Assembly: GCA_964648705.1 (NCBI GenBank) | Contig: CAZYOI010000012.1 | Span: forward strand, 1-14,550 | Source of the DNA: CAZDXV01 sp964648705 | Lineage (GTDB): Bacteria > Patescibacteriota > Minisyncoccia > Minisyncoccales > GWA2-38-27 | Direction of reading: 5' to 3' | DNA length: 14,550 nt | Shown here: piece after piece, positions 1 to 6,059 of the stretch | How positions within the stretch are numbered: position 1 is the stretch's first letter | Layout of the letters: each line of letters begins with the position of its first letter | The notes under the pieces: generated by a model | Database searches by the model: none | What the model saw: only the letters and a program-made list of their open reading frames with translations | Told to the model about the DNA's origin: nothing | Made by a program: the position numbers and the translations under genes

Positions 1-14
1 AAAAAAAGCATGTG

Positions 15-31
15 GAAAACTTTCGGTTTTC
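15..31. promoter_or_regulatory. Candidate operator: 17-bp palindrome upstream of the LexA-methyltransferase fusion
   Basis: GAAAAC (15-20) and GTTTTC (26-31) form perfect 6-bp arms around a 5-bp spacer, just upstream of the -10 box of the fusion gene. A second pattern overlaps it: CTTTCGGT at 20-27 and again at 31-38, an 11-bp period, about one helical turn. Either could be the binding site for the LexA-type winged helix encoded by this gene, giving autorepression. The site is not a textbook LexA box (neither CTGT-N8-ACAG nor GAAC-N4-GTTC), so the assignment is inferred from position and symmetry. Confidence 0.4.
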
Positions 32-53
32 TTTCGGTATTATATGATATAAT
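25..53 (+). promoter_or_regulatory. Promoter of the LexA-methyltransferase gene (extended -10)
   Basis: TATAAT at 48-53 is a perfect -10 box and is preceded by TG at 45-46, giving an extended -10 element. The -35 region (about 25-30, GGTTTT) is poor, as is common for extended -10 promoters. Transcription should start near 60, leaving a leader of about 18 nt with no clear Shine-Dalgarno sequence. The candidate operator overlaps the -35 region. Confidence 0.6.
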
Positions 54-78
54 AAATTAAGCTGTTAATAATTTGAAT

Positions 79-1917
79 ATGCTTACTAAAAGACAAAAAC
101 AGATACTAGACTATATTGAAGAATATATTGAAGAAAATGATTATTCCCCTTCTTTAGAAGAAATAAAAAGAAAATTTAGGTTGTCTTCTGTTTCTACGGT
201 TCACCAACACGTAGAATCACTAAAAGAGAAGGGATGCTTGAGAAAAACCGAAAACCAGCATAGATCTATAGAATTAAATGGAAATAAAAAAAATAATCTA
301 GTAAGCCTTCCTTTAGCGGGAACTATCGCTGCCGGAGAACCTATTGAGGCTATTGAAGATTCTGAAACAGTAGAAGTCTCTAAATCTCAACTGTCAAAAA
401 CAGGGAGACATTATGCCTTAAAAGTCCAAGGAAATAGTATGATTGAGGAGGGAATTTTTAACGGAGATATTGTAGTAATTAGAAAACAGCCAACTGCTGA
501 AAACGGAGAAACTGTTATAGCTTTAATAAATGAAAACGAAGTAACCCTTAAAAAGATATATAAAGAAAAGGGCGGTTTCAGGCTTCAGCCCGCTAATCCC
601 AAAATCAAACCCGTTTTTACAAAAGAACTCGCTGTTCAAGGCAAAGTTGTTAGTGTCATCCGAAATTTTAAAGAATTAAAAGAAAAAACAAAAGAAAAAG
701 AGTTTAACGACGCTACAATAGAATATATGGAAAAAACAGATATAAAACACAGAAAGTCATTCGGACAATATTTCACCCCCAGATCAATAAGAGAAGCTTT
801 AATTGATAAACTTCCGAAAAATAAAAACAATCCAAAAATTCTAGATCCTGCCAATGGAACCGGCGAATTCTTAGTCACAGCTAAAAAACACTTCAAAAAT
901 CCTGATCTGTTCGGATGGGATATCGATAAAAACCTAGCTAATATAGCAAGAAAAATTATTCCGGAAGCTACAATTAAAAAAACTGATTCCCTATTAAACG
1001 AAGACTACGGTAAATACGACTTTGTAATCGGTAATCCCCCCTATTATGAATTTTCTCCATCGGATGAGATAAAAGATAAATTCAGAGAAATAACCAACGG
1101 AAGAGTAAATATTTTTAGTCTATTTATCTATCAAGGAATTAAATGGCTCAAAAAAGGAGGCTGCCTGGCTTATGTTGTCCCTCCCTCAATGAACAACGGA
1201 GCCTATTTTTCCAAATTAAGAGAATACATAGTAGAAAATACAAACATTGAATACTTACACGTATTAGATGATCCTAAGCTCTTTAACAAAGCTCTTCAAT
1301 CAACAATGTTGATTATCCTTAAAAAGGGTAAAAATAAAGGAAACTACATTTTTAAAAAAAATGGCATTCTAATTTTTAGCGAAAACCCTCAATATTTACA
1401 AAAATCCTTTAAAAAAAGCGTCACGCTCCATGATTTGGATTTTGAAGCAAAAACAGGAAGATTGGTTTGGAATAAAAATAAAGAACTTCTAACCAATAAT
1501 CCAAAAAAAGGAGTCCCTTTGATTTGGGCGCATAATATTACAGAGAAAGGACTAAGGTTGCCATTGGCAGAGAAGAAAAAACCTCAATATGTCAAAACAA
1601 ATAATTATGATATAGGCCCTGCTATAGTAGTAAACAGAATCACTGGATCCGTAAAATCATCCAAGTTGAAGGCAGCCGTAATACCTCCGCGAATGAAGTT
1701 TATTGCTGAAAACCATGTAAATGTAATTTTTCCTTCTTCTAAGCAGAAACAAATAAGAATGAAGCTTTTAAAAAATAAAGCTTCTAAAAAAATAACTCTC
1801 GGTAAAATTGCAAGTCAACTTTCCTCTAAGGAAAAACTAGAATTTATAAAAAACATTACAGGAAATACTCAAATTTCAAAAACAGAGCTAGAGAAACTTT
1901 TCCCTATTAATATTTAG
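79..1917 (+). CDS. LexA-type repressor fused to an N6-adenine DNA methyltransferase
   Basis: Residue numbers count from the in-frame TTG at 73; I prefer the ATG at 79 (612 aa) because it fits the usual LexA N-terminus. Residues 3-68 are a LexA winged helix with a recognition helix (STVHQHVESLKEKG) like Gram-positive LexA. Residues 78-198 are an S24 peptidase domain: self-cleavage site A87-G88 in TIAAGEP, nucleophile S122 in GNSM, general base K160 in EVTLKK. Residues 225 to the end are a methyltransferase with motif X FGQYFTP (230-236), SAM-binding DPANGTGEF (258-266) and catalytic NPPY (321-324), typical of type II/Eco57I-like N6-adenine enzymes; the C-terminal part is probably target recognition. 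A LexA ends near residue 200, so this is a full LexA joined to a full methyltransferase, about twice the usual length of either. The downstream nuclease is the likely restriction partner. SOS-type control is inferred; the motifs are seen. Confidence 0.9.
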   Translation: MLTKRQKQILDYIEEYIEENDYSPSLEEIKRKFRLSSVSTVHQHVESLKEKGCLRKTENQHRSIELNGNKKNNLVSLPLAGTIAAGEPIEAIEDSETVEVSKSQLSKTGRHYALKVQGNSMIEEGIFNGDIVVIRKQPTAENGETVIALINENEVTLKKIYKEKGGFRLQPANPKIKPVFTKELAVQGKVVSVIRNFKELKEKTKEKEFNDATIEYMEKTDIKHRKSFGQYFTPRSIREALIDKLPKNKNNPKILDPANGTGEFLVTAKKHFKNPDLFGWDIDKNLANIARKIIPEATIKKTDSLLNEDYGKYDFVIGNPPYYEFSPSDEIKDKFREITNGRVNIFSLFIYQGIKWLKKGGCLAYVVPPSMNNGAYFSKLREYIVENTNIEYLHVLDDPKLFNKALQSTMLIILKKGKNKGNYIFKKNGILIFSENPQYLQKSFKKSVTLHDLDFEAKTGRLVWNKNKELLTNNPKKGVPLIWAHNITEKGLRLPLAEKKKPQYVKTNNYDIGPAIVVNRITGSVKSSKLKAAVIPPRMKFIAENHVNVIFPSSKQKQIRMKLLKNKASKKITLGKIASQLSSKEKLEFIKNITGNTQISKTELEKLFPINI

Positions 1918-2800
1918 GGAAGATATTACTTGATAAATCAAAAATATTAAGACAGGGTGTTTTAATTCCTTGAGCAATATTTTTCCAGTGAAAAACTATC
2001 TGTAAAAGGGGCTGTTGATTTTCCCCTTTTATGCCTATTAATTTACAATGAGTAGTTCTTTTAGGAAAAATTATTCTAAATTCCGAAAAAGTATTAAGTA
2101 TTTTCCTTATCTTATTTCCTACATCTTCTCTTTGAACAATAATTTTTCCTCTTTTAGTATTACTGTAATATACAAAAAGATTCTGGGCTTCCTTCAAAAA
2201 ACTATCATTTTCTATAAACTCTCTAATAATTTCTTTTCTGTGAATTCCTAACATTATTAAAACAAGAAATCTTCTAATCTTCTCTTTATCTTGTTTAAAA
2301 CTTTCTAAATAATTTAAATAATCTATTTTTTCTTTCTTATCTTTTTCACGAATTCTTAAAAGAATATCTGTAGCTTTCTTATTACCTTTTTTCCGCAATT
2401 TTCTTAAGTGCCTAGCTTTCTCTTCCCTTCTTGAAACAGAGTTTTTTATCCTTAGAACTTTTTTAGGATATCTCATAAATTCGTCTAAATATTTATCAAC
2501 CCACCTATTATGCTTTCTATTTTTTCTAAAATCGCTCCATTTCACAACGTTTTCTTTAAAAAGATTATTATCTGCAAGAGCATCCTGGCCGATATTAGCT
2601 TTAGTGCCAATTCCTTTTTTCGTTTCACTCATTTTTATCTCAACAAAAAACTCTTCCTTCTCAGTAAGGATTAAAATATCTCCTGTATTGTCATAACGAT
2701 TTCCCAAGTGCTCGGCTTTTTTAATATTTGAAAAATCCTCTCGGATCCTATCGGCTATATTAAAAGCATGGCTGACCCAAGGATTATTTTTATCAGCCAC
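1907..2800 (-). CDS. Probable type II restriction endonuclease (PD-(D/E)XK fold)
   Basis: 297 aa from a GTG start. The N-terminal part carries a PD-(D/E)XK-like core: D41 in TGDILIL, then E54-x-K56 in FFVEIKMSE, with the expected hydrophobic strands. The rest is rich in Lys, Arg and Glu and I cannot assign it to a named restriction-enzyme family. It is convergent with the LexA-methyltransferase gene and their 3' ends overlap by 11 bp, which fits a two-gene restriction-modification system. The GTG start has no Shine-Dalgarno sequence and lies 2 nt after the stop of a 24-codon ORF in another frame; a one-base change would fuse the two, so the true protein may be about 26 residues longer. Base composition is AT-rich like the methyltransferase and unlike the genes that follow, suggesting joint acquisition. 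The nuclease fold is fairly secure; the restriction role rests on context. Confidence 0.7.
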   Translation of the reverse strand: MADKNNPWVSHAFNIADRIREDFSNIKKAEHLGNRYDNTGDILILTEKEEFFVEIKMSETKKGIGTKANIGQDALADNNLFKENVVKWSDFRKNRKHNRWVDKYLDEFMRYPKKVLRIKNSVSRREEKARHLRKLRKKGNKKATDILLRIREKDKKEKIDYLNYLESFKQDKEKIRRFLVLIMLGIHRKEIIREFIENDSFLKEAQNLFVYYSNTKRGKIIVQREDVGNKIRKILNTFSEFRIIFPKRTTHCKLIGIKGENQQPLLQIVFHWKNIAQGIKTPCLNIFDLSSNIFPKY

Positions 2801-2802
2801 AT

Positions 2803-2877
2803 CTATTTTTTAGAATTTAGGAGTTTAACAATAATTTTCTCCGCCCTCTCAACTTGTTCTCTTTCGTGTCTACCCAT
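2803..2877 (-). CDS. 24-codon ORF just upstream of the nuclease; probable frameshifted N-terminus
   Basis: ATG at 2877-2875 opens 24 codons (MGRHEREQVERAEKII at its start) and ends at TAG 2805-2803, only 2 nt before the GTG of the nuclease. The ORF ends in an A6 tract (2806-2811). Adding one A would replace the TAG and read straight into the nuclease frame through the GTG codon. The charged, helical peptide looks like a natural N-terminus. An AAGGTGG sequence lies about 15 nt upstream of the ATG, rather far for a ribosome binding site. Alternatives are a translation-coupling leader peptide, programmed slippage, a real inactivating mutation, or a sequencing error. Confidence 0.45.
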   Translation of the reverse strand: MGRHEREQVERAEKIIVKLLNSKK

Positions 2878-2911
2878 TAATCTTTTTATATTCCACCTTA
2901 CTCTTTTTTAA

Positions 2912-2932
2912 CCTCTTTTTCAATAAAAGAGG
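2912..2932. repeat. 21-bp inverted repeat in the nuclease promoter region
   Basis: CCTCTTTT (2912-2919) and AAAAGAGG (2925-2932) are perfect 8-bp arms around a 5-bp spacer. It overlaps a TTGAAA -35-like element read on the minus strand (2918-2923) and also the T-rich tail of the preceding terminator. It has no T-run of its own after the second arm on either strand, so it is not an ordinary terminator and could be an operator for the nuclease gene. Confidence 0.4.
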
Positions 2933-2955
2933 GGGTATCTTTAAAAGACACCCCC
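2931..2955 (-). terminator. Terminator of the RiPP precursor gene
   Basis: On the minus strand, GGGGGT pairs with ACCCCC and the stem continues through a G-T pair and TCTT/AAGA, followed by TCTTTTATT. It begins 8 bp after the precursor stop codon. Confidence 0.8.
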
Positions 2956-2963
2956 TTTTGGGT

Positions 2964-3122
2964 TTAATCCCCGTCGCCGCCGCATTCACCGTCGCCGTGG
3001 CATTGTTCGCCGGCCGAACTGCAATCGCCGCCATCTTTCAGACGAGGATTCGGGAGATCAGCTCCCTTGTTCCAGTGAGCAAACTTTCCCTTCACTGCCA
3101 ACAGCTTTTCTCTCTGGGTCAT
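2964..3122 (-). CDS. RiPP precursor peptide (52 aa, three Cys in a Gly/Asp-rich tail)
   Basis: A 52-residue peptide beginning MTQREKLLAVKGKFAHWNKG. The first 30 residues look like a leader; the last 22 are Gly/Asp/Cys-rich with C34, C41 and C47 and end in GECGGDGD. The start is fixed by a near-perfect Shine-Dalgarno (AAGGAGGTGAT) 8 nt before the ATG, so longer in-frame versions are unlikely. It has its own promoter and terminator, next to a radical SAM/SPASM enzyme. That pairing is the hallmark of radical-SAM RiPPs such as sactipeptides and ranthipeptides, where Cys is joined to another residue by a thioether. The tail recalls Cys-repeat targets such as the ACGX type but does not match a repeat exactly, so I assign no class. 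No protease or exporter is visible nearby. Confidence 0.8.
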   Translation of the reverse strand: MTQREKLLAVKGKFAHWNKGADLPNPRLKDGGDCSSAGEQCHGDGECGGDGD

Positions 3123-3174
3123 AGCTATATCACCTCCTTTCTTTGAATCAGAGAGCCCTAAAAGAACTAACTTA

Positions 3175-3202
3175 AGTATATTACAAACTGATTCCTTGTC
3201 AA
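3175..3202 (-). promoter_or_regulatory. Promoter of the RiPP precursor
   Basis: On the minus strand, TTGACA (3202-3197), a 16-bp spacer and TATACT (3180-3175). It lies just past the stop codon of the maturase gene, so the precursor can be made in excess over its enzyme. The expected leader is about 46 nt. Confidence 0.8.
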
Positions 3203-3205
3203 GAA

Positions 3206-4264
3206 CTACGCTTCGCGCCAACATTGAGGATCAGGAGTATAAAAGTCACCACCGGAAGCTGCGAAAGAAACGGCTGGACAGCCCCTACAGTAATACAACA
3301 GTGGACAACTTGAGCATTTTTTAAATTTTTTAGGGTTTCTGTAATAATCAAGCTTCTTTGAAAGATAGACCTCTATTATTGACTGTTCGGGTACCTTGCC
3401 CACCGGACTATTGAACCTTCTGCAGGCAAAAACAGTCCCATCAGACAAAATAGCAAGATTTGCCCCGCCAACATGACAACCGGTTACAATCTGATTTAAA
3501 GGATTAGGCTGAGGTTCCCACTTCCCCTGCTCGAACCAAAGCAATTTCCAAAGATGGTCCTTGCAGTTGAAAAAGGTTTGAGAACCTTCCAAAGAAAGTT
3601 TTTCCATATGCTCTTGCAACCCTATTAAAAACTTTCTGTATTCCAAAGGAGAAAACATCTTCTGAAATCTTTTTTCCGGTCTTTGTGCCAAACGAGCGAA
3701 TGCAAAGATATCAACACCTAAATCGCTTACAAGACTCATGACTTTGGACAAGTCTGAGGCATTAGCCTTGCTAAGAGTAAACATAATAACCGTTTTCATC
3801 CCGCAATCTTTAAGAAGCTTAACACCTTCCACCGTAGCTCTGAAACTTCCTTCCTTTCTAAACCAATCGTGAATTTTTTCCATTCCATCAATACTCAGTT
3901 GATAACTCTTGACACCCAGCTCAAGAAGCCTTTCCACTGTTTCTCTGTCCAAATGGAAAGGATTTCCCATCACTTTTAGTTTAACTCCCCTAGAACCAGC
4001 ATACTCCAGAATATCAAAGAAGTCTGAGCGCAAAAGCGGATCACCTCCGGTAAAATAAAGGGAGGGTTTAGCTTCTGCCGTTTCGCAAAAAACACAAAAT
4101 GAATCTATTATTCTTTGGCAGTCAGGAAAAGAAAGCTGATTCCTCATTTCTCGTTCATAAAGATCTCTGTCGTTAACCAAATAACAATGCCTGCAAGCCT
4201 GATCACACTTAGGAGTAACATGCCATTGGATCGTAAACCACGGTAGTGTTTCCTTCTTTTTCAT
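3206..4264 (-). CDS. Radical SAM/SPASM peptide maturase
   Basis: 352 aa. The radical SAM cluster is C20-x3-C24-x2-C27 (CDQACRHC), which binds the [4Fe-4S] cluster that cleaves S-adenosylmethionine; FTGGDPL at 71-77 is the usual GGEP-type motif. The C-terminal SPASM domain has C263, C281, C317-x2-C320-x5-C326-x2-C329 and C348, the spacing that holds auxiliary Fe-S clusters. Length and layout match peptide-modifying enzymes of the anSME/PqqE/sactisynthase type. It lies 83 bp upstream of the Cys-rich precursor, so it probably installs Cys-based crosslinks on that peptide. The ATG at 4264 has a GGAG Shine-Dalgarno 8 nt upstream. No PqqD-like recognition domain is evident, so how it recognises the leader is unclear. 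The enzyme family is certain, the product is not. Confidence 0.88.
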   Translation of the reverse strand: MKKKETLPWFTIQWHVTPKCDQACRHCYLVNDRDLYEREMRNQLSFPDCQRIIDSFCVFCETAEAKPSLYFTGGDPLLRSDFFDILEYAGSRGVKLKVMGNPFHLDRETVERLLELGVKSYQLSIDGMEKIHDWFRKEGSFRATVEGVKLLKDCGMKTVIMFTLSKANASDLSKVMSLVSDLGVDIFAFARLAQRPEKRFQKMFSPLEYRKFLIGLQEHMEKLSLEGSQTFFNCKDHLWKLLWFEQGKWEPQPNPLNQIVTGCHVGGANLAILSDGTVFACRRFNSPVGKVPEQSIIEVYLSKKLDYYRNPKKFKKCSSCPLLYYCRGCPAVSFAASGGDFYTPDPQCWREA

Positions 4265-4322
4265 TTCTGTTCTCCTTTTTTAAAAGAACGAGGGGTTAAA
4301 AATTCTTCTGTACAATATCATT

Positions 4323-4351
4323 ATTCAAGCAGAAAATGATTTATTTGTCAA
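4323..4351 (-). promoter_or_regulatory. Probable promoter of the radical SAM gene
   Basis: On the minus strand, TTGACA at 4351-4346 is perfect; 17 bp later TTGAAT (4328-4323) is a weak -10. The -35 directly follows the T-run of the preceding terminator. Confidence 0.5.
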
Positions 4352-4352
4352 A

Positions 4353-4377
4353 TAAAAAATCTGAGAAATTAATCTCA
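4353..4377 (-). terminator. Terminator of the prfB-ftsEX-tRNA-Gln operon
   Basis: On the minus strand, TGAGA pairs with TCTCA around a 6-nt loop and is followed by GATTTTTTATT. The 5-bp stem is weak, but position and T-run fit. Confidence 0.55.
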
Positions 4378-4387
4378 AAAACATATG

Positions 4388-4460
4388 CTGCCGGGCTAGG
4401 ACTCGAACCTAGATACCATGGTCCAGAACCATGTATCCTACCCAATTAGATGACCCGGCA
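4388..4460 (-). tRNA. tRNA-Gln, anticodon CTG
   Basis: A complete cloverleaf can be drawn: acceptor TGCCGGG/CCCGGCA, anticodon stem CATGG/CCATG with loop TTCTGGA, and T-arm CTAGG-TTCGAGT-CCTAG. Anticodon CTG reads CAG (Gln). U1-A72 and discriminator G73 are usual for tRNA-Gln. CCA is not encoded. The 5' end lies 1 nt after the ftsX stop codon, so it is probably cut from the ftsX mRNA by RNase P. Confidence 0.95.
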
Positions 4461-4461
4461 A

Positions 4462-5370
4462 TTAAATCTTCAAATACTTCCTAACAGCTATCAAACTGGA
4501 CAAAGCCCCTAACCCTATTCCAACCAACAATTGAATTAAGAGCAAAACCCAGAAGTTCCCTAAAAAGAGACGGAATATAGAAATATCAGGAGCTATCTCC
4601 CTTATTGTAGAATCTAAAAAGTAAGAAAGAACCAAGCTTAAAATCAAAGCTATAACAACTGCAGCCAAACCTGATATGATTCCCTGAATTACAAAAGGAC
4701 CTCGTATAAACCAGTTGGAAGCTCCAACCAATCTCATAACAGATATCTCCTCTTTTGAATTGTAAATAGCTATCCTTATAGTATTAAAAGCTACCAATAC
4801 AGCTATAACGCCCAATACCAAGCTAAACACCAATCCCCCTTTATTCAAAGAAGAAGTTAAAGAAAAGAGCTTATCTATAACAGGCTTTCTCCTGTAATAA
4901 TCTATCTTCTCAATTGAAGAAGCAAGAGAAGAATCCTCAAGAAAACTGTTTATCTGCTCGTACTGAGAAGCTTGAGAAGCCCTAATATTCAAAGAAGCCA
5001 AAAAAGGATTGGCTCCAAGCTCTGCCAAAGACTCCATTAAAACAGGATCATCCTTGTGCCTTTCCGTAAAAGAAGCTAAAGCGTCCTCTTTGGTAACATA
5101 CTCTACATTCTTTACCTCTTCCATGTTATCCAACTCCGACTTAAACTCAATTATATCCTGAGAAGAAGTAGTATCTTTAAAATAAACTGAAATATCTACT
5201 TTATCTTGAATTGAAGATATTAATATGTCTGAGGCCTGATTAAAAAGATAAAGAGAGGATATTAGGAATATAACCATGAGCATTATAAAAAGAGTGGCTA
5301 CAGTTAACCCTGTATTTCTTAAAAATCCCTTAAGGCCCGATTTAATTACTCTTTTTAAAGATGTCATCAT
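4462..5370 (-). CDS. ftsX: Cell-division permease FtsX
   Basis: 302 aa, usual for FtsX. One transmembrane helix near residues 22-44, then an extracytoplasmic domain to about 175 (the part that in other bacteria contacts a peptidoglycan-hydrolase activator), then three helices near 178-202, 224-250 and 270-295 in the FtsX/MacB-type permease domain, with VMRLVGASNWFIRGPFVIQG between helices 2 and 3, which is diagnostic. FtsX works with the FtsE ATPase at the division septum. Its ATG overlaps the ftsE stop codon as ATGA, so the two are translationally coupled. The gene ends 1 nt before tRNA-Gln. Confidence 0.93.
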   Translation of the reverse strand: MMTSLKRVIKSGLKGFLRNTGLTVATLFIMLMVIFLISSLYLFNQASDILISSIQDKVDISVYFKDTTSSQDIIEFKSELDNMEEVKNVEYVTKEDALASFTERHKDDPVLMESLAELGANPFLASLNIRASQASQYEQINSFLEDSSLASSIEKIDYYRRKPVIDKLFSLTSSLNKGGLVFSLVLGVIAVLVAFNTIRIAIYNSKEEISVMRLVGASNWFIRGPFVIQGIISGLAAVVIALILSLVLSYFLDSTIREIAPDISIFRLFLGNFWVLLLIQLLVGIGLGALSSLIAVRKYLKI

Positions 5371-6059
5371 AATACAAATCTTCCTCTTTCTTCATCTCTT
5401 ACAACCTTTCCTTTGTCTAAAGTAATAACTCTTTTGCCCAGAGAATTAATAACCTCTTTATCGTGAGTAGCCAGAATAACAGTAGTGTCCATCTGATATA
5501 TCTTAATCAGCAACCGGATAATATCATGCGTGTGGTAAGGATCAAGGTTCCCTGTAGGCTCGTCAGCTAAGATTACATCCGGCCTGTGTATTAAAGCTCT
5601 GGCTATTCCCAATCTCTGCTTCTCTCCTCCTGACAGCTCAGCCGGGAAGTTGCAGTATTTGTCTCCCAATCCTACAAGCTCTAAAACCTGGGGAACATCC
5701 CTTTCAATCTCTTTGTCTGAAGCTCCTATAACCTCCATGCCGTAAGCTACATTCTCATAAGCTGTCTTATTCTCAAAAAGCTTGTAATCCTGAAAAACCG
5801 TCCCTATTCTCCTTCTCAAGAGAGGAAGCTCCCCTTTCTTAAGAGAAGGAATATCAACCCCGTCAAACTCAACTGCTCCCTCTGTAGGAAACTCCTCTCC
5901 TAAAATCATCTTCAAGAGAGTAGTCTTACCCGCTCCCGACCTTCCAACCAAAGAAACAAACTCTTTTCCTTTTATCTCAAAAGAAACATTATCCAAAGCC
6001 ACTGTAGGCCCATTTTCAGAAGAAGGATATATTTTACTAACTCCTTTAATCTTTATCAT
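5367..6059 (-). CDS. ftsE: Cell-division ATP-binding protein FtsE
   Basis: 230 aa ABC ATPase with all motifs: Walker A GRSGAGKTT (39-47), Q-loop Q90 in VFQDYKL, signature LSGGE (142-146), Walker B VILADEP with E167, and H-loop H199 in ATHD. The DYKLFENKTAYENVAY stretch is typical of FtsE. It powers the FtsEX complex, which couples ATP use in the cytoplasm to cell-wall hydrolysis at the septum. The start lies inside the 3' end of prfB (14-bp overlap) and the stop overlaps the ftsX start, so prfB-ftsE-ftsX is one transcript. Confidence 0.95.
   Translation of the reverse strand: MIKIKGVSKIYPSSENGPTVALDNVSFEIKGKEFVSLVGRSGAGKTTLLKMILGEEFPTEGAVEFDGVDIPSLKKGELPLLRRRIGTVFQDYKLFENKTAYENVAYGMEVIGASDKEIERDVPQVLELVGLGDKYCNFPAELSGGEKQRLGIARALIHRPDVILADEPTGNLDPYHTHDIIRLLIKIYQMDTTVILATHDKEVINSLGKRVITLDKGKVVRDEERGRFVL

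Noticed and set aside
79..670. An ordinary housekeeping lexA gene
   Set aside because: There is no stop after the S24 domain; the frame continues for over 400 codons through intact methyltransferase motifs.
3123..3224. Longer form of the RiPP precursor
   Set aside because: The extension overlaps the promoter and the maturase gene; the near-perfect Shine-Dalgarno fixes the ATG at 3122.
4265..4387. Riboswitch upstream of the radical SAM gene
   Set aside because: The 120-bp AT-rich leader shows only the upstream terminator and a promoter; I could not find a structured aptamer.
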